A stretch of DNA of 64,000 nt from the NCBI RefSeq assembly GCF_900091625.1, contig NZ_FMIC01000002.1, forward strand, positions 1,550,001-1,614,000. Reading direction: 5' to 3'. Position numbers and translations under genes: made by a program. The notes beneath the pieces are model-generated. The model did not search any database and was not told where the DNA came from. It saw nothing but the letters and a program-made list of their open reading frames with translations. Shown here piece by piece: positions 38,486 through 44,950 of the stretch. This DNA comes from Micromonospora peucetia (GTDB lineage Bacteria > Actinomycetota > Actinomycetes > Mycobacteriales > Micromonosporaceae). Positions within the stretch are counted from its first letter, which is position 1. Every line of letters starts with the position of its first letter.

Positions 38486-38529
38486 CCCTGCAAGACCAAC
38501 TCCCTCTACAGAACAGGCACGATGACCGG

Positions 38530-38817
38530 ATGAGCGGTGCCTACGAGACCGGCAGGTTCACCAACATCCGTCTAGACGAGGTGGACCACGTCACCACGAA
38601 CACCGAGGCAGCCGAGATCGTCGGGCGAATGCTCGCAGATCTGCGTGCGCACCCTACGGAGTGGGAGAACCACACACTCGAACGCTTCCTGGACGCACTG
38701 GAGTCCTCGTTCAAGTCCCTGCCCTGGCTCTACCGCAACCGAGGGGAAGACTTCCCCGACCAGCCGACCTGGAAGCAGTTCACCGAGGCCCTCATCATGG
38801 CCACCGGCCGCGAGTAG
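38530..38817 (+). CDS. Small protein resembling DUF7660
   Basis: A 95-residue acidic protein. The pattern LERFLDALESSF, W-x-x-NRGEDFPDQPTW and a final FTEALIMATGRE resembles DUF7660-type proteins of unknown function; recognition is tentative. It has no clear ribosome-binding site. Its last 48 bases, running past the stop codon, are nearly identical to the end of the NIPSNAP-like gene 440 bases downstream. It opens the accessory region after the XPB helicase. Confidence 0.65.
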   Translation: MSGAYETGRFTNIRLDEVDHVTTNTEAAEIVGRMLADLRAHPTEWENHTLERFLDALESSFKSLPWLYRNRGEDFPDQPTWKQFTEALIMATGRE

Positions 38818-38825
38818 CCCTCGCC
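38778..38825. repeat. 48-bp repeat, copy 1 (3' tail of DUF7660-like gene)
   Basis: Matches 39253-39300 at 44 of 48 positions in the same orientation. It covers the last 12 codons, the TAG stop and eight bases beyond. Confidence 0.9.
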
Positions 38826-38861
38826 GAGGCGTTGAGGTCCTAACCAGGGCACCCGCTCGCC

Positions 38862-38939
38862 CTACTCCTTCATGTCCACGATGACCTCAGGAAGCAGTTC
38901 GTGAAGCCCATCCAGCGCCTCGGGCCCCGTAGGGTTGTG
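38862..38939 (-). pseudogene. Possible 3' fragment of a lost minus-strand gene
   Basis: On the minus strand an open stretch of about 25 codons reads ...TGPEALDGLHELLPEVIVD MKE and ends at TAG (38862-38864). The amphipathic, protein-like composition suggests the tail of a degraded gene cut off at the promoter of the NIPSNAP-like gene. It is short and could be chance. Confidence 0.3.
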
Positions 38940-38941
38940 CC

Positions 38942-39292
38942 ATGATCACCTGCGTCGTGCACTACACCATCGACCCCGCGCAGATCGAGGCGTTCGAACG
39001 CTTCGCCCGCGCGTGGATGCGGCTGGTGGCCCAGCACGGTGGTGTGCACCACGGTTACTTCCTGCCCGCCGAGGGAGCCAGCGACCAGGCCGAGGCGCTG
39101 TTCAGCTTCGAGAGCCTGGCCGCCTACGAGCGTTACCGCGCACGGTTCGGCAGCGATCCGGAATTCGTCGCAGCCGACCGCATCCGCGACGACTCGGGTT
39201 GCGTCGTGCGGTATGAGCGAACGTTCATGCGCCCGCTCTTGCCCACTGAGGGGTTCACCGAGACCCTCGTCATGACCACCAGCCGCGAGTAG
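38942..39292 (+). CDS. NIPSNAP-family protein with a foreign C-terminal tail
   Basis: A 116-residue protein. Residues 1-100 match bacterial NIPSNAP proteins (VVHYTIDPAQIEAFERFARAW, GGVHHGYFLP, FSFESLAAYERYR, ending VVRYERTFMRPL). Members of this family usually end at that point; here another ~15 residues follow, ending FTETLVMTTSRE, a near copy of the end of the upstream DUF7660-like protein. TAGGGT lies six bases before the ATG, suggesting leaderless expression. Function of the family is unknown; it is a dimeric alpha-beta barrel fold. Confidence 0.82.
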   Translation: MITCVVHYTIDPAQIEAFERFARAWMRLVAQHGGVHHGYFLPAEGASDQAEALFSFESLAAYERYRARFGSDPEFVAADRIRDDSGCVVRYERTFMRPLLPTEGFTETLVMTTSRE

Positions 39293-39300
39293 CCCTCGCC
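39253..39300. repeat. 48-bp repeat, copy 2 (3' tail of NIPSNAP gene)
   Basis: Same-orientation partner of 38778-38825, 44/48 identical. All four differences are transitions (G/A). Confidence 0.9.
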
Positions 39301-39339
39301 TGCGCAGCCTGGGCTTGAGGTAAAGGGGGGCCGTCGTCG

Positions 39340-39732
39340 ATGAGATACACCGCCAGATGCGTACGCACAGGCGCTTGGTGGGCGATCAGCGTGCCGGAGA
39401 TCAAGGGCGTGTTCTCTCAGGCCCGTCGTCTCGACCAGGTCGAAGGCATGGCACGTGAAGCTATCGCCCTCATGCTCGACGTCGACCCGCACAGCTTCGA
39501 CATCGACGTACAGCCCGACCTGCCGCAAGAGGTGACCCGCGCCCGCAGCGCCCGCAGCGAGCTGCGCAAGGCCGAAGAGTCCGCCGAGGAGGCGACTGTC
39601 ACCGCCGCACGCGCGCTACTCGCAAAGGGCTACACGGTCCGCGATGCGGGCGCACTTCTTGGCATCTCCCCGCAGCGCGTGTCGCAGCTACAGACCTTGA
39701 ATGGCCAGGTTCGTCCGATGTGGCCTGTGTGA
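39340..39732 (+). pseudogene. HicB-like antitoxin gene truncated by an IS630 element
   Basis: The first 117 codons encode a HicB-type antitoxin: an N-terminal HicB fold (CVRTGAWWAISVPEIKGVFSQ, then REAIALMLDVD) and a helix-turn-helix near residues 99-117 (YTVRDAGALLGISPQRVSQL). After codon 117 the frame enters the insertion sequence and stops at 39732, adding 13 foreign residues. Rejoining position 39690 to 40853 restores a 144-residue protein with a Lys/Gly-rich tail ending at TGA 40934-40936. No HicA toxin is visible on either side. The truncated protein keeps its helix-turn-helix and may still function. Confidence 0.85.
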
Positions 39733-39760
39733 TGGCCTCGCGTTGGGGTAGATCGATGGG

Positions 39761-40836
39761 ATGAGGTATCCCGATGGAGGTGGGTTGTCCGCGCGGGGGC
39801 GGGCGAAGCGTGAGGCGGTACGACGGCAGGCGGCCGGGTGGTTCGCCCAGGATGTGTCGGTGCCGGAGATCGCGCGCAGGCTGCGGGTGTCGCAGACCGC
39901 GGTGTACGGGTGGCGTAAACGGTGGCAGGTCGGTGGTGAGCAGGCCCTGGCCTCGAAAGGGCCGGGTGGGTCTCGGTGTCGCCTGGATGAGGGCCGGCTG
40001 CGGCGGCTGGCCGATGGCCTGGAGGAAGGGCCGGCGGCGCACGGGTTCGGTAGTGATCAGCGGTGGACCCTGGCGCGGGTGTCGGACTTGATCGCCCGGA
40101 TGTTCCGTACCCGGTACACGCTGCGCGGGACGGCGAACATCATGTACCGGTTGGGTTGGTCGGTGCAGGTCCCCGCGCATCGTGCGGTCGAGCGTGACGA
40201 GGCCGCGATCGTCACCTGGCGGCGGGAGACGTGGCCGGCGGGAAAACGGTAGCGGCGCAGCGGCAGGCGTGGCTGGTCTTCGAGGACGAGGCTGGTCAGA
40301 CGTTGCGCCCTCCGAAGGCCCGCACCTGGGGACGACGCGGGCACACCCCTGTGGTTCCGGTGGCGGGCAAGGGTTCCGGTCGGGTCTCGATCGCCGGGTT
40401 GACCTGTTACCGGCCCGGGAAGCGGTCCCGGCTGATCTACCGCACGATCACCCATCGCGGTCGCAAGAACGAGCGCCGTAGCTTCAGTGAACGCGACTAC
40501 ATCTGCCTGCTCGACGCCGCTCACCAGCAGCTCGGCGGCCCGATCGTGTGCGTCTGGGACAACCTGAACACCCACGTCTCCGCCGCCATGCGGCAGATGA
40601 TCGACGCCCGGGACTGGCTGACCGTCATCCGGCTACCGGCCTACGCCCCGGACCTGAACCCGACAGAGGCAGTGTGGTCCCACCTCAAACGCAGCATCGG
40701 CAACCTCGCCGTGACCGGCGTCGACCACCTCCTCGCAATCGTCAAGAACCGACTCAAGAGCATCCAGTACCGCACCGACCTACTCGACAGCTTCCTCGCG
40801 CACACCGGACTGACCCTCAAACCCGACACAACCTGA
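39761..40836 (+). CDS. IS630 family transposase in two frames (likely -1 frameshift)
   Basis: Frame 1 (39761-40252) encodes the helix-turn-helix DNA-binding part (SVPEIARRLRVSQTAVYGW). The next frame, to 40836, encodes the DDE catalytic domain: FEDEAGQ, WDNLNTH and PDLNPTEAVWSHLKR supply the three acidic residues. The frames overlap at G-GGA-AAA (40240-40246), a classic X-XXY-YYZ slippery heptamer two codons before the frame 1 stop. A -1 shift there would give a continuous protein of about 358 residues, close to the family's usual length. The element may therefore be active. Confidence 0.88.
40240..40246 (+). promoter_or_regulatory. Candidate -1 ribosomal frameshift heptamer
   Basis: GGGAAAA read as G-GGA-AAA in the first transposase frame, followed by CGG TAG. 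Slipping back one base continues into the catalytic frame (AAA ACG GTA). This matches the pattern of programmed frameshift sites in insertion sequences. Confidence 0.7.
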
Positions 40837-40852
40837 CCATTCAAGATCTGTA

Positions 40853-40936
40853 GCGCCGAAGAAGGGCACGGCCGGGCAGTCCGGCAAGGGCGCGAAAGGC
40901 GTCCTCAAGCAGGACCACGGCATCGCCGCCGCTTGA
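40853..40936 (+). pseudogene. Displaced 3' end of the HicB-like gene
   Basis: 27 codons plus TGA directly right of the IS630 element, in frame with the antitoxin once the element and one TA are removed. They encode a Lys/Gly/Ala-rich tail starting APKKGTAGQSGKGAKG. Confidence 0.8.
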
Positions 40937-41348
40937 TGCGGCGATCTCCCATCCCGGAACGACCTCCTCAGCCGGCAGCACGGCGACGTCCAGGCGTCTC
41001 TGATGCCCCGATCGGGGGCCTTCGATCAGCTTGGTCTGACCGTCCTGGTCGGGAGGACGATGTGTTCAGCCTGCTCGCCGCACCTGGAACCGCCCCGGCG
41101 GATGCAACTGGCGATCCGGTGGGATCGCGCCGTCCGACGGGTTGCTGTCGGCTGTGCTCCCGCAGCGCCTCCGGCCGGACATGCCCCCGCCGGGGGGAAA
41201 AAGTGACCTGACGTAGCGGCGAGTGTGATCAAGTGTCGTACCGCGTGGTCAGACGCATAGGTCGTGCCGTCGAGCATGATCGAGTCGGATCACGCGGTAC
41301 GGCGTTCGCTGACGATCCGCTGACTTTCGGATGGCGTGCTGCGGGCGG
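40937..41348. other. Gene-free accessory sequence
   Basis: 412 bases without a supportable gene. A 14-bp inverted repeat with one mismatch (CGTACCGCGTGGTC 41237-41250 with 41288-41301) lies near its right end. Short open frames here have no ribosome-binding site or recognisable domain. Confidence 0.5.
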
Positions 41349-41597
41349 TCAGCCGATCGGCCCACGAAGCGGCTGCCAGCCCCACCCGTCGAGCTTGGAT
41401 AGCGCCGCCTCCCACGCAGCGACTGTCAACTCCCGGGCATGCTCATCACACAGCACCAACCGGACCGCGAGGTCCTTGACAGACAGTTCGAGCCTGATTC
41501 CTTTCCGGTACTGCTCTATCCCCTTCAGCGGGTCGCCCGTCCACGCCTGTCCACGGGTCGCCGGACGATCACAGTCATTCACCACGCAAGTCAGCAT
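41349..41597 (-). CDS. Small protein with a possible zinc-binding Cys/His set
   Basis: An 82-residue protein of unknown family. Three cysteines and a histidine are arranged as C-x4-C near the N-terminus (LTCVVNDCDRP) and C-x2-H later (LVLCDEHARELT), which could hold one zinc ion. The ATG at 41597 is chosen as the start of the ordered sequence; upstream in-frame sequence is low complexity. Ribosome-binding site weak (GAGAGAG). Confidence 0.5.
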   Translation of the reverse strand: MLTCVVNDCDRPATRGQAWTGDPLKGIEQYRKGIRLELSVKDLAVRLVLCDEHARELTVAAWEAALSKLDGWGWQPLRGPIG

Positions 41598-41889
41598 CAG
41601 AGGATGCTCTCTCGCCCGCGATCTCCGCGTGGGGCTGGCACGGCTGTGCGTGCACGCGCGGCTGTCCGGCGGCGTACGGCTCACCGCCCCCGGCCTCGGG
41701 TCGGGGGCGGCTTGCCGTGCCGCCGGCTCTTCGTGCGTCTGGACCCTGGTACCCGGTGGCAAGCCGCGAAGCGGCGCGGCAGCGGTCGCCCGACCTCGAC
41801 GGTGGCCAGCCACCCTCGCGACCGTCACGGCCTGGCGGTGGCCGTGTACGACTGGCAGGATGTCGTCATGAACGCCGTTCGAAGGGGTT

Positions 41890-42300
41890 ATGCCGCGTAG
41901 AAGACCGGCATCGCTTCGACTGCGGGAGCAGACCTGGCGACGACCGTGGGTGCGCTATCGCAGCACTCCCGGGCTGTCCGGAGCAACCAACGCGGCGATT
42001 CGGCAGCTTGAAGGCGCGCAACTGATGCCAGGGGGCGTGGCTGCGGCAATCAGCGTGTGGTCCGTGCACGTACGTGGGCTCCGACGTTCGTGGAAGCAGT
42101 GGGAGGCCGAGTTCACCTGCTCCTGCTGCGGTGCGGGCTGGGCTCGCGACATGCTCGAAGACGTCGTGACGATGCTCCCACCGCGCGCCGGGAGTGAGGT
42201 GCGCTCCCTCGTTGATGCCTTGGACGCCGTCCTGCTGCGCCGGAGCCTTCACGATCCCCAGACGTCGCCCGAACTACCGTGGTGGCACCGTCGATGCTGA
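41890..42300 (+). CDS. Hypothetical protein with CxCC motif
   Basis: A 136-residue protein not recognised with certainty but with a natural composition: basic N-terminus (RRRPASLRLREQTWRRPWVRY), middle WSVHVRGLRRSWKQWEAEFTCSCCGAGW, and a Leu-rich C-terminal half (EVRSLVDALDAVLLRRSLHDP) ending PWWHRRC. The CSCCG-AGW segment suggests a metal or redox site. ATG preceded by GAAGGGG. Followed by an 11-bp inverted repeat (42316-42326 with 42362-42372) that may terminate it. Confidence 0.6.
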   Translation: MPRRRPASLRLREQTWRRPWVRYRSTPGLSGATNAAIRQLEGAQLMPGGVAAAISVWSVHVRGLRRSWKQWEAEFTCSCCGAGWARDMLEDVVTMLPPRAGSEVRSLVDALDAVLLRRSLHDPQTSPELPWWHRRC

Positions 42301-42700
42301 CCAGCCGAACGACCGGCCCGCCGTGCCGGCCGATGCCGGCCGAAGGCCGCCAGCAGGCCGAGCACGGCGGGCGGGCCGCGCTTGCGCGGGCCCTTGATCC
42401 TGTTGAGAGTGTTTCGGCAATGCCGGGACTAGACACAGGACTAGACACCACCGGTAATCCATCGGGTTTTGTCACGGGACATGCTTGACGGTTGGGCTCC
42501 CGCAGATGCCTGGCACGATCGCACGGCCAGCGGCATGAGTGAGCCTTACACGAGGAAGATCAGCAGTAACCGAGCCCGGCGTTGTTCTTGTTCAGCTCTC
42601 GGCAGCGCCGGCCAACTTGGGTCTTGATCTTCCAGATTGCAGCTTAGAGCCGCAATATGCCGACCAGACCGAAGACCAGCTCATGGCCGGCCAGCACGGG
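42301..42700. other. Gene-free accessory sequence with small repeats
   Basis: 400 bases without a supportable gene. It holds a perfect 11-bp inverted repeat (GCCCGCCGTGC 42316-42326 with 42362-42372), and two tandem copies of GGACTAGACAC(A/C) at 42426-42437 and 42438-42449. The right part is less GC-rich than the surrounding chromosome, as expected of acquired DNA. Confidence 0.5.
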
Positions 42701-42928
42701 TCAAGGCCGGGTGGACTCCGCAACGAAGACGCCGCGACCCGGGCGGCCGACCAGGACACCCTGCTCCCGCAGCGTGGCAACCGCTCGCTGGATGGTCGAG
42801 TGGGAGACGTCGTAGGAGTCGGCGAGAGCCCGGCCTGACGGCAACTGACTGCCCGGCGGATAGGTCCCGTCCTTGATCTTGCTCCGCAGGTCGTCCAGCA
42901 ACTCGTCCATCGTGGGCGGAATAGGCAC
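42701..42928 (-). CDS. GntR-type winged helix-turn-helix protein, DNA-binding domain only
   Basis: A 75-residue protein that is essentially one GntR winged helix: LLDDLRSKIKDGTYPPGSQLPS, ALADSYDVSHSTIQRAVATL and GVLVGRPGRGVFVAE. It lacks any effector-binding domain. Such short GntR proteins are common in actinobacterial accessory and integrative regions. The GTG at 42928 was chosen because AAGGGG lies eight bases upstream; an ATG 15 codons earlier lacks one. Confidence 0.8.
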   Translation of the reverse strand: MPIPPTMDELLDDLRSKIKDGTYPPGSQLPSGRALADSYDVSHSTIQRAVATLREQGVLVGRPGRGVFVAESTRP

Positions 42929-43311
42929 AGTGAGGCCCCTTGTAGTCGGTTGGCCCACCCAGTATTGATCCACGCCCTTGAAGTAGGCAATGCATGAGCT
43001 GAAAGAGGTGATGGTGGTGACAGAGATGATGATGGTGATGGTTCAGTAAAAGAGTATGGCGCTGCACTTGACGTAGGTGAGGTCGCATCGGTAGCGTCAC
43101 TGTCGGTGATGCGGTGCTGCTGCGGTCGGTTGGCGCCTCTCGTACTGGTCTCGCATCGCCGTCGAGACCCCCACTCCCGCGCTCCCCCGGCGCGGCCCTG
43201 TTGCCGTACCGCCGATCGAGGCTGCGGTGACAGGGCGGGTCTCCGTCGACCGCAACCGGCGGAGACCGCCCCTTCCACTACCGACGCGATCCCGACGAAG
43301 GGCGGTCACCC
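42929..43311. other. Divergent intergenic region with an A+T-rich island
   Basis: 383 bases between the divergent GntR and DivIVA-like genes. About 42980-43065 is markedly A+T-rich and repetitive (GATGGTG-type runs), unlike the rest of the window, and probably includes the GntR promoter. Confidence 0.5.
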
Positions 43312-43599
43312 GTGCGCAACCTGATCCGTCGACTGACGGGCCGACACGAGCAACGACGCCCGGCGGACGTCGTCCGCCCACCACGAGGGCTACGGCCGTG
43401 GCAGATCCGCGACCGGTGCTTCAACGTCCGCCGGCGTGGCCTCGATCCCGTCGAGATCCGCGCCTTCCTGCACCAGGTGGCCGACGAACTGACCGTCGCG
43501 CAGACTGCCCTGGTCGCGGTGCAGGAGGAGAACGTACGCATCAAGAAGGCCCTGAGTGCGTGGCAGAGCGCCCAGCCGGCGAACCACCGCTACCGGTGA
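43312..43599 (+). CDS. Small DivIVA-domain protein
   Basis: A 95-residue protein. A basic N-terminus is followed by a DivIVA-like segment, LRPWQIRDRCFNVRRRGLDP then EIRAFLHQVADELTVAQ, and a coiled-coil stretch to the end. Full DivIVA/Wag31 is far longer; short homologues of this type occur in Micromonosporaceae and have no known role. GTG start with AAGGG upstream. Its stop overlaps the next gene by four bases. Confidence 0.78.
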   Translation: MRNLIRRLTGRHEQRRPADVVRPPRGLRPWQIRDRCFNVRRRGLDPVEIRAFLHQVADELTVAQTALVAVQEENVRIKKALSAWQSAQPANHRYR

Positions 43600-43865
43600 C
43601 CGACCGTTGGGTGATCCACCTGCCGGTCACCGCGCCCGACCTGCTCCAGGCCCAAATCCTCGCCCGGGCCGCCGCCCGGGTGCTGGCCCGGCTCACCGCC
43701 CGAGTCGAGCCCGGCGGGGTTACCGTCTCGGCCGAGGACCAGCAGGGCGTACGCCACTGGGTCTTCTGCGACCGGCCCTTGCCCGACGGCGGCGTGCGGT
43801 GTGCGCTGCCGGTGGACCACACCTCGGCCTGCGCGCGGCGTCCGCCGGGGCTCAGGCGGCGCTGA
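43596..43865 (+). CDS. Hypothetical protein coupled to the DivIVA-like gene
   Basis: An 89-residue protein of unknown function. Starts DRWVIHLPVTAPDLLQAQ and contains a helical ARAAARVLARLTARV segment and late cysteines (FCDRPLPDGGVRCALPVDHTSACARR), with C/H spacing that could bind a metal. The GTG overlaps the DivIVA-like stop (GTGA), so the two are coupled and probably work together. It converges with the sigma-factor gene three bases away. Confidence 0.65.
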   Translation: MTDRWVIHLPVTAPDLLQAQILARAAARVLARLTARVEPGGVTVSAEDQQGVRHWVFCDRPLPDGGVRCALPVDHTSACARRPPGLRRR

Positions 43866-43868
43866 GGC

Positions 43869-44783
43869 TCACCGGCTCAGGACGGTCTCCCGTTCCATGT
43901 GGGACAGCTTCTCGGGATTGCGTACGGCGTAGATCCCGGTGATGAGGCCGCCCTCGACGCGCACGGCCAGGACCGTGTCCATCTCGCCCTTGAGTTGGAC
44001 GATCAGCGCCGGGTGGCCGTTGACCTGCGCCGGCCGCCACGACGTGCTGCCCGCGATCTTGCCCCACCCGCCGGCCAGCAGGCGGGCCACCTTGTCGGCT
44101 CCGATGATGGGCCGCGGGACTGCCTGCTTGACGCCGCCACCGTCGCCGAGGAGGACCACGTCCGGCGCAAGGATGTCGAGCAGGCTCTGCAGGTCGCCGG
44201 TCTCGATCGCCCGCCGGAACGCGTCGAGCGCGTACCGGGTCTCGGCCGCGGAGACGACCCGGCGGGGCCGGCGTGCCGCGACGTGTGCCCGTGCCCGGTG
44301 AGCGATCTGACGGACAGCGGCGGGGTTCTTGTCGACGGCTTCGGCGATCTCGTCGTAGCCGAGGTCGAACACCTCGCGCAACACGAACACCGCCCGTTCG
44401 GTCGGTGCCAGCGTCTCCAGCACCAGCAGCATCGCCATCGAGACGCTGTCGGCCAGCGCGATGTCCTCGGCGACGTCCGGAGCGGTGAGCAGCGGCTCGG
44501 GCAGCCAGGGACCCACGTAGGACTCTCTGCGGCGGCTGAGCGTACGCAGTCGGATGAGTGCCTGGCGGGTGGTGACGCGGACCAGGTAGGCGCGCCGGTC
44601 CCGGACCGCGCCCAGGTCGACGCCCGCCCACCGCAGCCAGGTCTCCTGTAGGACGTCCTCCGCGTCGGCGGCCGAGCCGAGCATCTCGTACGCGACGGTG
44701 AAGAGCAGGTTGCGGTGGGCGAGGAACGCCTCGGTGGCCGGGTCCGGGCGATCGTCGGCGGCGGTCTGCGGCGTGCCCACCAT
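43869..44783 (-). CDS. ECF sigma factor of the ECF41 type with SnoaL-like C-terminal domain
   Basis: A 304-residue sigma factor. Regions sigma2 (AYEMLGSAADAEDVLQETWLRW) and sigma4 (ERAVFVLREVFDLGYDEIAEA) are joined by the linker motif WLPEPL, and a SnoaL-like domain follows with DGGG and NPEKL near its end. WLPEP and NP-x-KL are hallmarks of ECF41, whose C-terminal domain acts as a built-in anti-sigma/regulatory module. The ATG at 44783 follows AGGAG. The divergent partner, a carboxymuconolactone decarboxylase-like gene, is the canonical ECF41 neighbour. Confidence 0.93.
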   Translation of the reverse strand: MVGTPQTAADDRPDPATEAFLAHRNLLFTVAYEMLGSAADAEDVLQETWLRWAGVDLGAVRDRRAYLVRVTTRQALIRLRTLSRRRESYVGPWLPEPLLTAPDVAEDIALADSVSMAMLLVLETLAPTERAVFVLREVFDLGYDEIAEAVDKNPAAVRQIAHRARAHVAARRPRRVVSAAETRYALDAFRRAIETGDLQSLLDILAPDVVLLGDGGGVKQAVPRPIIGADKVARLLAGGWGKIAGSTSWRPAQVNGHPALIVQLKGEMDTVLAVRVEGGLITGIYAVRNPEKLSHMERETVLSR

Positions 44784-44821
44784 GGGTGACTCCTGTTCCC
44801 TCTCGACTGCGTCACCCATCA

Positions 44822-44848
44822 GATGCCGGCCCCGGCCGTTCTGTGACA
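44822..44848 (-). promoter_or_regulatory. Candidate ECF41 promoter for the sigma gene
   Basis: On the minus strand TGTCACA (44848-44842) is followed by 16 bases and CATC (44825-44822). Published ECF41 promoters have TGTCACA about 16 bases from CGTC, so this has a perfect -35 and one change in the -10. Confidence 0.65.
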
Positions 44849-44881
44849 CCTCAGTCTGTGGCAGTCCTCACCCGGCCGCAC

Positions 44882-44908
44882 CGTCACATGGCGCTGCTCG
44901 CCGGCATC
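44882..44908 (+). promoter_or_regulatory. Candidate ECF41 promoter for the decarboxylase-like gene
   Basis: On the plus strand CGTCACA (44882-44888), 16 bases, then CATC (44905-44908). Same spacing and same -10 as the divergent promoter, one base different in the -35. Confidence 0.65.
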
Positions 44909-44910
44909 TC

Positions 44911-44930
44911 GTGTTCGTCCGATCGAACAC
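44911..44930. promoter_or_regulatory. Perfect dyad at the expected transcription start
   Basis: GTGTTCG-N6-CGAACAC, perfect 7-bp arms, lies two bases after the candidate -10 and 20 bases before the ATG. Its position suits a repressor operator. The half-site order is opposite to an actinobacterial LexA box. Confidence 0.45.
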
Positions 44931-44950
44931 CAGGAGTTAAGGACGGAAGC

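Larger units (their letters stand above)
39691..40850 (+). mobile_element. Complete IS630-family insertion sequence
   Basis: 1160 bp bounded by 21-bp terminal inverted repeats (39691-39711 and 40830-40850, 19/21 identical, starting CAGACCTTGAATGG and CAGATCTTGAATGG). It is flanked on both sides by TA (39689-39690 and 40851-40852), the target duplication characteristic of IS630/Tc1-mariner transposition. It carries a two-frame transposase in the same orientation as the disrupted HicB gene. Confidence 0.93.

Noticed and set aside
40937..41348. Short frames on both strands between the IS and the Cys/His protein gene
   Set aside because: No ribosome-binding site, no recognisable domain, and stop codons on most frames.
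42274..42475. Minus-strand short frames resembling a transposase remnant
   Set aside because: No catalytic motif or terminal repeat could be found; probably random open frames in GC-rich DNA.
44911..44930. Possible LexA box upstream of the AhpD-like gene
   Set aside because: The half sites are GTTCG...CGAAC, the reverse order of the actinobacterial SOS box (GAAC...GTTC).
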